From Cytophagales bacterium CG12_big_fil_rev_8_21_14_0_65_40_12 (GTDB lineage: Bacteria > Bacteroidota > Bacteroidia > Cytophagales > Cyclobacteriaceae): a stretch of DNA of 64,000 nt. Both the position numbers and the translations under genes were made by a program. Under the pieces are notes generated by a model. That model was not told the DNA's origin, did not search any database, and saw nothing but the letters and a program-made list of their open reading frames with translations. Positions 35,368-45,260 of the stretch are shown piece by piece (within the stretch, counting starts at the first letter, position 1; each line of letters opens with the position of its first letter). The stretch lies in contig PCUU01000060.1 in NCBI GenBank assembly GCA_002786855.1, positions 62,001 to 126,000 on the forward strand, read 5' to 3'.

Positions 35368-36807
35368 TTAGTTTTCGTTTTTCCAATGTTTGATTAAGAA
35401 TAAGAATGGGATGGCCATGTTCATGATCATACCAGTTGGCATTTGACCAAATACTTGGTTGCCATAACTCGAGAAAAGAACCCCTACAATGCAGGCGAAA
35501 AGTGCCAAAGCATAGGTTTTCCTTTTTTTGTCCTTTAGGGCCATGGTCATGTGAGCACCTTTGCCAATTACAAACCCTAAAAAGGAGAGGTGAATGGCTA
35601 GGCCTACAATGCCAGTTTCTGCCCAGATTTTCACATACCAACTGTCCGTAGGTGTAGCGGCCATCAATGAATTTGGGTTGAATCGCGCTCCCCAAAATCC
35701 TGCGGTGCCTACGCCAGCTCCAAAAGGCTTATTGCTCAGGTAGCGCGCAAAAGTGCGTTGGTTATCTAGTCTTACAGAAAGGGATTTATTATTAGGGTCT
35801 AATGCCGTGCGCATTCTACGTACTTGCTCCACCCCCTGAAAAAGAAAAGTGTATTTAAGGATGCAGAATACTAAGATAATGCCCGAAAGCCCTGCCATGA
35901 GTATTTTGAAATTCTTGGTGGCGATCAAATAGGCGATGCCACCAAAAAGGGGAACTGCCAAAGCACCTCTAGTTCCTGATATAGCGAAACCTAAGAAGAA
36001 CAATACAGCACAGGCGCCATAGAAAATTTTAGTCCTAAATTTAAACGGGCCAGTGGCCAAAATCCCCATCAAAAGGGCCATCATGGCCTGTGATGCACCA
36101 AACTGACCCGCATCGCTGTAAAATGAAAACACCCTTAAGACTCCATGAAGAACGTGCTCTTCGTGGTGAAGCTCATCCCACAGCCATCGGTACTCGGCTG
36201 CGTCCACCCCGAATATTTGTTGCTTAAAGCCCCAAGCCACACCCGCCAAAGAGAGAACAACAAGTAGGTTAAGGAAGATTTTAAAGTCCCTTTCTTTCCT
36301 AAAAAGGAGAAAAATTAAAGGGATAGAAAGTGCTTGGTAGAATCCGATTCCTCGCATGGCATAGAACCATGCAACAATGCCATTTCCTGCTGGATTGATA
36401 ACCTCTAAGAGTAAGTAACCAAACCAAAAGGTGGAGAATATAACAATGTCATTGTTGAGGAATTTCCAGTTGACGCGAACACCCGAATTGAGCATTACGC
36501 TCAGCCATGAAAGCGCCATCAAAATATCGAGGGTTAAACCCCAAGGTCCAGCTACATAGCGACTGATGCCAGAAGTAAGAAAGCCCATGATCAAACTCAT
36601 CCAAAGACCAGTTTTTGGGTACTTCCAGATGGTGGCCAAAACAATGACCGCCACGGGGATGATCAACAAAAAAGCGCCACCCACTAAACCAAGCATTTTA
36701 ATAATCAGCGTACTGAATATTACCAGGCTTAAAAGGAAAATCATACCCAAACCAGACTTTAGCTGCTGGGCTCCAAATTTGCGTGATATGTTAGGGTAGT
36801 GGTGCAT
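35368..36807 (-). CDS. O-antigen ligase/polymerase-like membrane protein
   Basis: Integral membrane protein of about 479 residues with around twelve helices and the Wzy/WaaL pattern: a large periplasmic loop with RRMRTALDPNN and RTFARYLSNKPFGAGVG. It either polymerises repeat units or ligates them to a carrier. The frame runs up to a TTG at 36837. I prefer the ATG at 36807 because the residues before it add only a short polar stretch. It is the first gene of the reverse operon. Confidence 0.82.
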   Translation of the reverse strand: MHHYPNISRKFGAQQLKSGLGMIFLLSLVIFSTLIIKMLGLVGGAFLLIIPVAVIVLATIWKYPKTGLWMSLIMGFLTSGISRYVAGPWGLTLDILMALSWLSVMLNSGVRVNWKFLNNDIVIFSTFWFGYLLLEVINPAGNGIVAWFYAMRGIGFYQALSIPLIFLLFRKERDFKIFLNLLVVLSLAGVAWGFKQQIFGVDAAEYRWLWDELHHEEHVLHGVLRVFSFYSDAGQFGASQAMMALLMGILATGPFKFRTKIFYGACAVLFFLGFAISGTRGALAVPLFGGIAYLIATKNFKILMAGLSGIILVFCILKYTFLFQGVEQVRRMRTALDPNNKSLSVRLDNQRTFARYLSNKPFGAGVGTAGFWGARFNPNSLMAATPTDSWYVKIWAETGIVGLAIHLSFLGFVIGKGAHMTMALKDKKRKTYALALFACIVGVLFSSYGNQVFGQMPTGMIMNMAIPFLFLIKHWKNEN

Positions 36808-36837
36808 TGCTTTTTTCGTGACATAAAAGTACTTCAA

Positions 36838-37194
36838 GCCCTTGCGGCATTATTTTGAATACGATGAATGGTGGAATGGCTTCGGTGAATGACAGGTATT
36901 CACGATAACTTCGGGAAGCTTGAAATGATAAATCTAATTTCCTTGAGTGCGGCCGAAGCTTTTTGCGTTGAACACAGTCTTAATTTTAACCCAACCTACT
37001 TGATAATTCAAGGCATTAGCACAGAGATGATTGGCCAGGCGTGGATTTTTTAAGCTTCTGGTGATTGGCTTGAAGCATAGGACCTCTGGATTTTACTCGA
37101 GCTTTGAATTGGGCATTCATGTTTACTCACTAGGTCTTTCTTTTTTTTTGCTATTTTTGACTTCAGGCGATTATCAAGCATTAAGGCATTCAGC
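36838..37194. other. intergenic region between the polysaccharide operon and the GNAT gene
   Basis: About 350 bases without a convincing ORF on either strand. A clean TATTTTTG (-7 box) at 37152-37159 probably serves the GNAT gene. I could not find an equally good promoter for the reverse operon. No repeats or RNA structures stand out. Confidence 0.6.
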
Positions 37195-37479
37195 ATGGCG
37201 ATACTGATTCAACATCAAGAGACAGAAACTAAAGGTAGTTTTTATTACGAGTTAGCGGGCAAGCGACTTGCAGAAATGACCTACTCTAAAGCGGGAACCG
37301 AACTGATCATTATCGATCATACCGAAGTAGACGATAGCCTTAGAGGGCATGGGGTAGGTGTGGCTTTGGTCAAATATGCGGTAGAGTTCGTTCGGGAAAA
37401 GAAAATAAAGATACTCCCGCTTTGTCCTTTTGCCAAAGCGATTCTCTCAAAGCATCCTGAATGGAAAGATGTTTGGTAA
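37195..37479 (+). CDS. small GNAT-fold N-acetyltransferase (YidJ/COG2388-like)
   Basis: Protein of 94 residues matching the small Gcn5-related family: EMTYSKAGTELIIIDHTEVDDS, RGHGVGVALVKYAVEFVRE (the acetyl-CoA pyrophosphate loop) and LPLCPFAKAIL. These proteins bind acetyl-CoA, with usually unknown acceptors. A -7 box (TATTTTTG) lies 36 bases upstream. It converges on the CBS-domain gene. Confidence 0.88.
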   Translation: MAILIQHQETETKGSFYYELAGKRLAEMTYSKAGTELIIIDHTEVDDSLRGHGVGVALVKYAVEFVREKKIKILPLCPFAKAILSKHPEWKDVW

Positions 37480-37482
37480 ATC

Positions 37483-37941
37483 TCACCAAGTCGAGGTTTT
37501 TAAATCCCTTGTTGCTTTTAAAATATCCCTTCTGCTCACTTGCCCTTTGAGTTTACCGTGCACGTCTACCACAGGAAACCTCCTGTAATGCGTTCTTAAA
37601 AATTTTTGTGCGCAATCAAGAACATCCATATCCATTGAGATAGTAGTTACATTGTTGCTCATGTATTGCGAAACGGTAATTTTACCATGGTGTAGATTAT
37701 GGTAGGCTTCGTCTACCATGATTCTAAGGCAATCGATCTCTGAAAGTACTCCAACAATTTTCTCGTTGGCATCAACCACTGGTGCCCCAGAAATTTTATG
37801 TTCTAAAAAAATATCCATGGCATCCGAAATGCTTTGGTCAGGACTAAAAGAAATAACTTCTTTGGTCATGTAATCTGTAACTGGCCTATACTGATTTACG
37901 CCCTTGGGTAAATTAGGCACTTTTGCTCCTTGAAAATTCAT
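37483..37941 (-). CDS. tandem CBS-domain protein
   Basis: Protein of 152 residues made of two CBS domains (TKEVISFSPDQSISDAM ... VGVLSEIDCLRIM; VTTISMDMDVLDCAQKF ... KGQVSRRDILKA). Paired CBS domains bind adenosyl ligands such as AMP, ATP or SAM and usually regulate a partner. There is no catalytic domain and no operon partner here, so the target is unknown. Confidence 0.9.
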   Translation of the reverse strand: MNFQGAKVPNLPKGVNQYRPVTDYMTKEVISFSPDQSISDAMDIFLEHKISGAPVVDANEKIVGVLSEIDCLRIMVDEAYHNLHHGKITVSQYMSNNVTTISMDMDVLDCAQKFLRTHYRRFPVVDVHGKLKGQVSRRDILKATRDLKTSTW

Positions 37942-38083
37942 AGCAATATATATTTAGATTTTGTGAATGGTAATGGTATTGATATAATGTACTGATTATG
38001 AATCTGTAAAGCAAATTTAATTTTAGAATGAGGGTGTTTTGTAGTTTAAAATTAGGGAAGTGCTCTAGGGGAGGGAATAAAAA

Positions 38084-38113
38084 AAACCACTTCAAAGTTA
38101 AATGAAGTGGTTT
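38084..38113 (-). terminator. terminator of tRNA-Met
   Basis: An 11-bp perfect stem (38084-38094 with 38103-38113), 8-base loop, and a run of T on the reverse strand right after it. It ends 7 bases after the tRNA 3' end. Confidence 0.85.
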
Positions 38114-38120
38114 AATTTTG

Positions 38121-38194
38121 TAGCGAGGACGGGAGTTGAACCCGTGACCTCAGGGTTATGAATCCTGCGCTCTAACCAACTGAGCTACCTCGCC
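38121..38194 (-). tRNA. tRNA-Met (CAU)
   Basis: A 74-base cloverleaf on the reverse strand. The acceptor stem is closed by a G:U pair, there is a D-arm with AGCTCAGTTGGTTAGAGC and a T-arm with GGGTTCAACTCCC, and the anticodon loop TTCATAA gives anticodon CAU. It looks like an elongator Met tRNA; Ile2 (lysidine-modified CAU) is the alternative. The CCA end is not encoded. Confidence 0.9.
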
Positions 38195-38208
38195 TGAAAT
38201 TCGGAGTG

Positions 38209-38240
38209 CAAACATACGAATTAGAAAAAAGAAAATACAA
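38209..38240 (-). promoter_or_regulatory. promoter of tRNA-Met
   Basis: On the reverse strand, TTG (38238-38240) is followed after 21 bases by TATGTTTG (38209-38216), an exact match to the Bacteroidota TAnnTTTG box, 14 bases before the tRNA. Confidence 0.8.
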
Positions 38241-38421
38241 CAGGATTTTGAAGAATTTTGTGCAACTTCCGCCTCAGCCCAACATTTATTTCAAATAGTG
38301 GGGCTCTAATTAAAATTAAAGAATTGAAAAGGAGTTGAAAGAAGGGGATTGCTCAAAAAATTTTCGGTTTGTGGTATTCCTATTTTAATTCTATATTGAT
38401 CGAATCAAGATTTTTTGAACT

Positions 38422-38817
38422 ATGGCAAAAAATAAGTTTGTGACCGAGTTTGAAGTGAATGCTTCCACTAAAATGCTTTTTCCCTATCTGAGCACTGCAA
38501 GTGGTTTGGCCCAGTGGTTTGCAGAGGATGTTAATATCAATGAGGACAAAGTGTACAGTTTTTTATGGGATGGTGAAGAACATAAGGCGACAAAAGCTGC
38601 TCAAAAGACCAATCATTTTGTGAAATTCGAGTTTTTGCCCGAAACTGAAGAGGATGAAGGCGACCCAACTTATATCGAGTTGCGCCTGATGTTGAGCGAA
38701 TTGACCCAATCGGTATTTCTTCAAATTACAGATTATTCTGATTTGGACGATCCAGAAGAACAGCAAGATCTTTGGGAAAATATAGTACACAGCCTCAAAG
38801 AGCTTATTGGAGGTTAG
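38422..38817 (+). CDS. START-like/SRPBCC domain protein
   Basis: Protein of 131 residues matching the Bacteroidota START-like family: N-terminal FVTEFEVNASTKMLFPYLSTASGLAQWFAEDV and C-terminal DLWENIVHSLKELIGG. The helix-grip fold usually holds a hydrophobic ligand. The real ligand is unknown. It is a single gene upstream of the LptF/G permease. Confidence 0.85.
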   Translation: MAKNKFVTEFEVNASTKMLFPYLSTASGLAQWFAEDVNINEDKVYSFLWDGEEHKATKAAQKTNHFVKFEFLPETEEDEGDPTYIELRLMLSELTQSVFLQITDYSDLDDPEEQQDLWENIVHSLKELIGG

Positions 38818-38887
38818 TTGCTCAAAACATAATTTAACGTTTGCTTTAAGAGTGTGAAGGCATGATCTTTGTCAGCAAATCCGCGCA

Positions 38888-40582
38888 ATGCTGAGAATGA
38901 AGAAAATTGATAAACTGGTCTTTGGGTCGTTCATTGGCCCCTTTCTTTTGACGCTGATTGTTGTAGACTTTATACTGCTGCTGGTTACCTTGCTAAAGTA
39001 TTTCGACCAGATCATGGGCAAGGGTTTGAGTTTCTCAATTTTCGGAGAACTCATTACTTACTTCTCAATTTCGGCTTCTCCCGATGCTTTTCCTCTGGCG
39101 GTGCTCCTTAGTTCTATCATGACTTTCGGCAATTTGGGAGAACACTCTGAGCTTACCGCGGTCAAAAGCTCGGGAATTTCGTTGATCAGGTCACTTGCCT
39201 CCATCTTTATTTTTGTACTGTTACTTACTGGTTTTACATACTACTCCAACACCGTACTTGTTCCAAAAACTAACCTTAAAACTTATAGTCTCTTATGGGA
39301 CATGCGGACGAAAAAGCCTGCATTGGACATCAAACAAGGCGTTTTCTACGGAGGTATTCCCGGTTACAGCATCAAGGTGAATGAAAAAGTAGATGATGAA
39401 CGCCTAAGGGATATTATCATTTATGATCACACCAATCGCGATGCGCGGGGCAATAAGGAGGTCATTATAGCAGATTCAGGCAGAATGTATTCCTTCATGA
39501 ATCAAAGATACTTAGCGCTAGAATTGTATAACGGTATAAAATATGCCGAAAGCGGCAATGAGAATTATCGCGAAAAGCTTGATGGAGGTCAATTTATTCG
39601 GAATAAGTTCAGTGAAAGCAAAATCATTTTCGATTTATCCTCTTTCGATATGGGCGATACAGACGAAAAGCTTTTTCGAAGAAGTCGATTGGTGCAAACT
39701 AGGAATGATCTAAAATTGGGTATTGATTCAATGAGTTTGGATATTCTGAATGCGAGAAACCGTCTGTTCAGGGATGTGGGCAATTCATTCCAATTTCATT
39801 CTGTAAAATCGGTGGGTCTTCCCGAAGAAATGGAAACGGAAAGGGCTTTTAACGATTCTATAAGAATGAGCAGAAGGAAAAGGGCAGCGCTGGTCAGTGC
39901 TCAGTCCGATACTTCCATTAATTCTAGTCCTCAATATGCAGGCTTGGGCAATTCAGAGCTGCTTCAGGATAAAAAAGTAGTTTCTAAAAAAACGCTCAAT
40001 CGGAACCTGAAACCAGATCAGATTAAAATGTCTCCGAAAGAGGAACTGCCCAAAGTGCTTACTGAAGCCGAGATTTTGGAAAAGATTGACCAGTACTACG
40101 ATTCTAAAATCAGAAGGACCTCGATCATGAATACCGCGGTGAGCAACGCCCGTTCCAATACCGCCACATTTAAAGCGAGTATCAGTACCATTGATACCAT
40201 TGAACGCGACCGCGATAAATTCAAGGTCACCAGAAGTCAACAAATAGCACGTTCATTTGCCTGCCTTATCATGTTTTTGATCGGAGCACCCATTGGCGCC
40301 ATTATCAAAAAGGGAGGCTTAGGATTGCCTGTAATTGTCTCGGTGATATTCTTTTTGATTTTCTACACGCTAAATACCATGGGGGATAAGTGGGGCAAAC
40401 AAGGAATTGTAGACCCAATTTTGGCCATGTGGATGTCGAACATCATACTATTTCCTTTTGGGTTGTTTTTCTTAAGGCAAGCCCGAAATGATGCAAGGCT
40501 TTTTGAAGCCGATTTCTATGTGGCATTTTGGGAAAGGACGAAGAAACGGTTCTCTAAGAAGAAACAATTAAAAACGGCCTAA
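38888..40582 (+). CDS. LptF/LptG-family permease
   Basis: Protein of 564 residues of the YjgP/YjgQ family. These proteins form the membrane channel of the ABC exporter that moves lipopolysaccharide to the outer membrane. Membrane helices are near residues 10-35, 55-75, 95-115, 455-475, 480-500 and 510-530. The middle is a long periplasmic domain (about 120-440), longer than in E. coli, with a Lys/Arg-rich stretch. The second LptF/G partner and the LptB ATPase are not in the window. Confidence 0.9.
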   Translation: MLRMKKIDKLVFGSFIGPFLLTLIVVDFILLLVTLLKYFDQIMGKGLSFSIFGELITYFSISASPDAFPLAVLLSSIMTFGNLGEHSELTAVKSSGISLIRSLASIFIFVLLLTGFTYYSNTVLVPKTNLKTYSLLWDMRTKKPALDIKQGVFYGGIPGYSIKVNEKVDDERLRDIIIYDHTNRDARGNKEVIIADSGRMYSFMNQRYLALELYNGIKYAESGNENYREKLDGGQFIRNKFSESKIIFDLSSFDMGDTDEKLFRRSRLVQTRNDLKLGIDSMSLDILNARNRLFRDVGNSFQFHSVKSVGLPEEMETERAFNDSIRMSRRKRAALVSAQSDTSINSSPQYAGLGNSELLQDKKVVSKKTLNRNLKPDQIKMSPKEELPKVLTEAEILEKIDQYYDSKIRRTSIMNTAVSNARSNTATFKASISTIDTIERDRDKFKVTRSQQIARSFACLIMFLIGAPIGAIIKKGGLGLPVIVSVIFFLIFYTLNTMGDKWGKQGIVDPILAMWMSNIILFPFGLFFLRQARNDARLFEADFYVAFWERTKKRFSKKKQLKTA

Positions 40583-40583
40583 C

Positions 40584-40614
40584 TTGTTTGATAAGAGCTT
40601 ATAAGTTACCTTTG
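40584..40614 (+). promoter_or_regulatory. promoter of rpsO
   Basis: TTG (40584-40586), 20 bases, then TACCTTTG (40607-40614), matching the Bacteroidota -33/-7 consensus. It starts 2 bases after the permease stop. Confidence 0.75.
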
Positions 40615-40652
40615 CGGCTGTTTTAAGTTATACTATCAAATTTTAGCTAAGC

Positions 40653-40928
40653 ATGTATTTATCAAATGAGAAGAAAGCGGAGTTGTTTGAGAATCATGGT
40701 CGGTTAAAGTCAAAAAGTGATACAGGTTCTCCTGAGTCACAAATTGCACTTTTTACCTACCGCATCAATCACCTCACAGACCACCTGAAGAGCAACAAAA
40801 AAGATCACTCTTCAAGAACTGGATTACTTAAATTAGTAGGTAAAAGAAGAAGACTGCTAGATTATCTTTACAAAAATGACATTGAAAGATATAGAGCAAT
40901 TATTGCTGAACTAAGTTTACGTAAGTAA
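40653..40928 (+). CDS. rpsO: 30S ribosomal protein S15
   Basis: 91 residues with the full S15 pattern ([47 protein letters not shown]). It binds 16S rRNA and helps form the platform of the small subunit. It has its own promoter and terminator and precedes pnp, a widely conserved order. Confidence 0.98.
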   Translation: MYLSNEKKAELFENHGRLKSKSDTGSPESQIALFTYRINHLTDHLKSNKKDHSSRTGLLKLVGKRRRLLDYLYKNDIERYRAIIAELSLRK

Positions 40929-40943
40929 TACGACTAATCATAG

Positions 40944-40978
40944 GAAGGGAGTTCATCGAATTCCCTTCTTTTCTTTCT
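40944..40978 (+). terminator. terminator after rpsO
   Basis: An 11-bp stem with one G:T pair (40944-40954 with 40958-40968), a tight 3-base loop, then a T/C-rich tract. Confidence 0.75.
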
Positions 40979-41031
40979 TTAAGTTTTGTTTTGGCTTAAA
41001 ACTTCCCCACGCTGTTATTTAAAAATTATTT

Positions 41032-43176
41032 ATGCTGAATGTAATCACTAAAACCATCGAAATGCCTGATGGACAAATCATTACGATTGAAACGGGTAAA
41101 CTAGCAAAACAGTCCGATGGTTCGGCTGTAGTAAAAATGGGCAACACGATGTTGCTCGCCACAGTAGTAGCATCTCAGGATGCTAAAGAAGATGTTGACT
41201 TCCTTCCTTTGTCAGTAGATTATCAAGAAAAATTCGCTTCTGCAGGTAAAATACCTGGTGGATTTTTGAAAAGAGAAGGTAGATTGTCTGATCATGAAAT
41301 ATTGATCAGCAGACTTGTAGACAGGGCACTACGTCCTTTGTTTCCAGATGATTTCCACGCAGACACTCAAGTGATGATTTCTATGATCTCACATGACGAG
41401 AATGTGATGCCAGATGCATTGGCCGCATTAGCCGCCTCTGCAGCGATTGCAGTTTCCGACATTCCTTTCAATGGCCCAATTTCTGAGGTGCGTGTTGTAA
41501 AACACAACGGAGAATTCAAAGTGAATCCAAGCAAAGCAGTTGCCCTAGTATCAGACTTAGATATTATTGTTGCAGCTTCTATGGACAATATTATGATGGT
41601 AGAAGGCGAAATGAATGAAGCTTCTGAAGCCGATATGCTTGAAGCAATGAAAATCGCTCATGATGCCATCAAGATTCAATGCAAAGCCCAAATGGAGTTG
41701 AGCGTTGAAGCCGGCAAAACAGTAAAACGTGAATATGATCACGAAAAATCTGATTTGGCCCTTTACGAAAAAATGAAAGCTGAGCTTTACGATCAACTTT
41801 ATGCATCAGTGGCCAAGAAAACCGCTGATAAGTCGATCAGAAGTTCTGACATCAAAGCGATCAAAAATGCTTGGATGGAATCACTTCCTGAAGATCATGG
41901 ATACAATGGCTTCTTAATGAGCCAATACTTCAAAAAAATACATAAATCAGCGGCCAGAAATTTCGTTTTGAATGATCAAAAGCGATTGGACGGTAGAGAT
42001 TTCACTGAAATCAGACAAATTTGGGGCGAAGTGGATTATTTGCCATCAGCGCACGGATCTGCGGTTTTCACAAGAGGAGAAACTCAATCTTTGACATCAT
42101 GTACTTTAGGTACCAAATTGGATGAGCAAATGATTGATGGAGCCACAGAAAATGGCTACAACAAATTCATTCTTCACTATAACTTCCCAGGCTTTTCAAC
42201 CGGTGAAGTAAGACCAAATAGAGGTCCAGGTAGAAGAGAAGTAGGACATGGTAACTTAGCCATGAGAGCCTTGAAAAAAGTATTGCCTGCACCAGAGAAC
42301 AATCCTTATACCATAAGAATAGTGTCTGACATTCTCGAATCAAACGGATCGTCTTCCATGGCAACTGTTTGCGCAGGAACAATGGCATTATTGGATACTG
42401 GTGTGAAAATTATCGCACCGGTTTCTGGAATTGCAATGGGCATGATCTCTGATTCAGAAACTGGCAAATATGCCATCCTTTCTGATATTTTGGGAGATGA
42501 AGATCACCTTGGTGATATGGACTTTAAAGTAACGGGTACTGAAAAAGGGATTACTGCTTGTCAAATGGACATCAAAGTAGATGGTCTTTCTTATGAAGTA
42601 TTAGAAAAGGCATTGAACCAAGCCAGAGAAGGAAGACTTCACATACTTGGTGAAATGAAGAAAGTAATTGCTGAACCAAGAGAAGATTACAAACCTCATG
42701 TTCCAAGAAGTGAGAAAGTAATCATTGGCAAAGACCAAATCGGTGCGGTTATCGGGCCAGGCGGAAAAGTAGTTCAAGAGATTCAAAAATCAACAGGTGC
42801 TACAGTGATTATCGAAGAAGAAGCGAACAACGGTGTTGTTACGATTTTCGCAGATAATAAGGAGGCCATGCAAGCTGCTTTGAGTAGAATTAAAGCCATT
42901 GTTGCTATTCCTGAAGTGGGCGAAGTGTATGAAGGAAAAGTAAAATCAATTATGCCGTTCGGTGCATTTGTTGAGTTTATGCCAGGTAAAGATGGTTTAC
43001 TTCATATCTCTGAGATCAAATGGGAGAGAGTAGAGAAGATGGATGGTATAATGGAAGTAGGCGAAGAAGTTACCGTTAAGCTTGTTGAAATTGACAAGAA
43101 GACAGGTAAATACAGACTTTCTAGAAAAGCACTTTTGCCAAAACCTGAAAAAGATTCTTCAACTAAAGAGGATTAA
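41032..43176 (+). CDS. pnp: polyribonucleotide nucleotidyltransferase (PNPase)
   Basis: Exoribonuclease of 714 residues that degrades RNA by phosphorolysis. There are two RNase PH domains (first about 5-235, second about 310-545 with the catalytic [10 protein letters not shown]), then a KH domain (about 550-610, with [17 protein letters not shown]) and an S1 domain (about 615-695, [15 protein letters not shown]). Length and domain order are normal. Confidence 0.98.
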   Translation: MLNVITKTIEMPDGQIITIETGKLAKQSDGSAVVKMGNTMLLATVVASQDAKEDVDFLPLSVDYQEKFASAGKIPGGFLKREGRLSDHEILISRLVDRALRPLFPDDFHADTQVMISMISHDENVMPDALAALAASAAIAVSDIPFNGPISEVRVVKHNGEFKVNPSKAVALVSDLDIIVAASMDNIMMVEGEMNEASEADMLEAMKIAHDAIKIQCKAQMELSVEAGKTVKREYDHEKSDLALYEKMKAELYDQLYASVAKKTADKSIRSSDIKAIKNAWMESLPEDHGYNGFLMSQYFKKIHKSAARNFVLNDQKRLDGRDFTEIRQIWGEVDYLPSAHGSAVFTRGETQSLTSCTLGTKLDEQMIDGATENGYNKFILHYNFPGFSTGEVRPNRGPGRREVGHGNLAMRALKKVLPAPENNPYTIRIVSDILESNGSSSMATVCAGTMALLDTGVKIIAPVSGIAMGMISDSETGKYAILSDILGDEDHLGDMDFKVTGTEKGITACQMDIKVDGLSYEVLEKALNQAREGRLHILGEMKKVIAEPREDYKPHVPRSEKVIIGKDQIGAVIGPGGKVVQEIQKSTGATVIIEEEANNGVVTIFADNKEAMQAALSRIKAIVAIPEVGEVYEGKVKSIMPFGAFVEFMPGKDGLLHISEIKWERVEKMDGIMEVGEEVTVKLVEIDKKTGKYRLSRKALLPKPEKDSSTKED

Positions 43177-43258
43177 TAGGCGTTATAAAGTCAGGAACTT
43201 TTATTAGATTCCGTGATGTTAAGTTCCGCATTATAAATTTTAAATCACAAATAACTGA

Positions 43259-44122
43259 ATGAGACAGCTTAAGATTAGTAAGCAGATAACAAATAGAGAG
43301 TCTCAATCTCTAGATAAATACTTACAAGAGATCGGTAAGGTGGATCTTTTGACCCCCGATGAGGAAGTAACACTTGCTCAGAGAATACGAGAAGGGGATC
43401 AATTGGCGTTGGAGAAGCTTACTAAAGCAAACTTGAGGTTCGTTGTTTCGGTAGCGAAGCAATATCAAAACCAAGGACTTTCATTAGGTGATTTGATCAA
43501 CGAGGGTAATTTAGGTTTGATCAAAGCTGCGCAAAGATTCGATGAAACCAGAGGTTTCAAATTTATTTCTTATGCCGTATGGTGGATCCGTCAGTCTATT
43601 CTTCAAGCCTTGGCCGAGCAGTCTAGAATCGTGAGATTGCCATTGAACAGAGTAGGTTCTTTGAATAAGATTTCAAAAACTTTCTCTGAGCTTGAACAAA
43701 AATTCGAACGTGAGCCTTCACCAGATGAACTGGCTGAAGTACTTGAAGTGACTACTAATGAGATTGTTGATACCATGAAAATTTCTGGTAGACATGTTTC
43801 AATGGATGCTCCTTTCGTACAAGGCGAAGAAAACAGCCTTTTGGATGTGTTGGAAAACGACATGGACGAGAAGCCTGATACGGGCTTGATGAATGACTCT
43901 TTGAGAAGAGAAGTTCAGAGAGCACTATCTACCTTGACACAAAGAGAGGCGGATGTTATTTCGCTTTACTTCGGTTTGAACGGTGAACATTCAATGACCC
44001 TTGAAGAAATTGGAGAAAAATTCAATTTGACCAGAGAAAGAGTTCGCCAAATCAAGGAAAAAGCCATTAGAAGGTTAAGACATACTTCTAGAAGCAAAGC
44101 CTTGAAACCATATTTAGGTTAA
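43259..44122 (+). CDS. rpoD: primary sigma factor RpoD (sigma-70, short Bacteroidota form)
   Basis: 287 residues. It begins directly with region 1.2 ([15 protein letters not shown]) and lacks region 1.1 and the non-conserved insert, as is normal for the Bacteroidota housekeeping sigma. Region 2.3-2.4 is [14 protein letters not shown], and region 4.2 is [22 protein letters not shown]. It recognises the TTG/TAnnTTTG promoters seen elsewhere in this window. Confidence 0.97.
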   Translation: MRQLKISKQITNRESQSLDKYLQEIGKVDLLTPDEEVTLAQRIREGDQLALEKLTKANLRFVVSVAKQYQNQGLSLGDLINEGNLGLIKAAQRFDETRGFKFISYAVWWIRQSILQALAEQSRIVRLPLNRVGSLNKISKTFSELEQKFEREPSPDELAEVLEVTTNEIVDTMKISGRHVSMDAPFVQGEENSLLDVLENDMDEKPDTGLMNDSLRREVQRALSTLTQREADVISLYFGLNGEHSMTLEEIGEKFNLTRERVRQIKEKAIRRLRHTSRSKALKPYLG

Positions 44123-44145
44123 AATAAATTATTAATATACGACTG

Positions 44146-44175
44146 AAAAGGTCTCTTGAAAAGGAGACCTTTTTT
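44146..44175 (+). terminator. terminator after rpoD
   Basis: A 10-bp stem AAAAGGTCTC/GAGACCTTTT (44146-44155 with 44164-44173) followed by T residues. Confidence 0.85.
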
Positions 44176-44197
44176 GTTTAAAACCATGGAACAAGCA

Positions 44198-44228
44198 TTG
44201 TGCTAACGCTGTTAAAGCTTTAGTTTTG
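44198..44228 (+). promoter_or_regulatory. promoter of trxB
   Basis: TTG (44198-44200), 20-base spacer, TAGTTTTG (44221-44228), an exact fit to the Bacteroidota consensus. The trxB ATG follows 19 bases later. Confidence 0.8.
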
Positions 44229-44247
44229 AAATCCAAGAACAAGAGAG

Positions 44248-45204
44248 ATGGAAGAAGAGAAAGTAAAAGTGCTCATTATAGGCTCAGGGCCTTCTGGCTA
44301 TACTGCTGCTATTTATGCATCAAGGGCAGGTCTCAACCCAGTGCTCTATACAGGAGGTGAACCTGGTGGGCAGTTGACAACTACCAACGATGTTGAGAAT
44401 TACCCGGGCTATCCCGAAGGCGTTAATGGCCCTCAAATGATGGTGGATTTTCAGAAACAAGCCGAAAGGTTCGATACTGATGTCCGATATGGCATGGTGA
44501 CCAAAGTGGACTTTTCGGGCTACCCGCATAAGGTATGGGTAGATGATAATAAGGTGATCATTGCCGAAGCGGTCATTATTGCTACAGGAGCAAGTGCCAA
44601 ATATTTAGGATTGGAATCTGAAAAGACCTTTGCTAATCGTGGGGTTTCTGCTTGTGCGGTTTGCGATGGGTTCTTTTATCGTGGAATGGAAGTCGCTGTA
44701 GTGGGTGCTGGTGATACAGCCGCTGAGGAGGCGACTTACTTAGCTAATATTTGTCCTAAAGTGCATTTGATTGTGAGAAGGGACGAAATGCGTGCTTCTC
44801 AAATCATGCAAAAGCGTGTTTTAAACACAAAAAATATTGAAGTGCATTGGAATACCGAAACAGAAGAGGTTTTAGGCGATGATTCAGGTGTCACTGGAAT
44901 TAGAGTAGTGAACAACAAGACTGGCGAGAAAAAGGAGTTGGCGGTGAAGGGCTTTTTTGTTGCCATCGGTCATAAACCGAATACGGATATTTTTAAGGAG
45001 TATTTGGATATGGATGAAACTGGCTACTTAAACGTGATTCCAGGCTCAACCAGGACCAATGTTGAAGGCGTATTCGCGACTGGTGATGCTGCCGACAGGG
45101 TGTACAGACAGGCCGTTACTGCTGCTGGTACTGGCTGCATGGGCGCTTTGGATGCGGAACGTTTCTTGGCCGCCAAAGAATCGGTTGAAGAAACCATTGT
45201 TTAA
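44248..45204 (+). CDS. trxB: thioredoxin reductase
   Basis: NADPH-dependent flavoenzyme of 318 residues. FAD site GSGPSGYTAAIYASRAG, redox-active pair CAVC (SACAVCDGFF), NADPH site VVGAGDTAAEEA, and C-terminal FAD motif GVFATGDAAD. It reduces thioredoxin. It is followed by bshB1, another thiol-redox gene, across a terminator. Confidence 0.97.
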   Translation: MEEEKVKVLIIGSGPSGYTAAIYASRAGLNPVLYTGGEPGGQLTTTNDVENYPGYPEGVNGPQMMVDFQKQAERFDTDVRYGMVTKVDFSGYPHKVWVDDNKVIIAEAVIIATGASAKYLGLESEKTFANRGVSACAVCDGFFYRGMEVAVVGAGDTAAEEATYLANICPKVHLIVRRDEMRASQIMQKRVLNTKNIEVHWNTETEEVLGDDSGVTGIRVVNNKTGEKKELAVKGFFVAIGHKPNTDIFKEYLDMDETGYLNVIPGSTRTNVEGVFATGDAADRVYRQAVTAAGTGCMGALDAERFLAAKESVEETIV

Positions 45205-45220
45205 ATGAATTGACTTTATC

Positions 45221-45248
45221 AAAAGCCGTTGGAAAGCAACGGCTTTTT
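45221..45248 (+). terminator. terminator after trxB
   Basis: An 11-bp perfect stem (45221-45231 with 45237-45247), GAAAG loop, then T. It ends 13 bases before the bshB1 ATG. Confidence 0.85.
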
Positions 45249-45260
45249 GCTTTTATACAC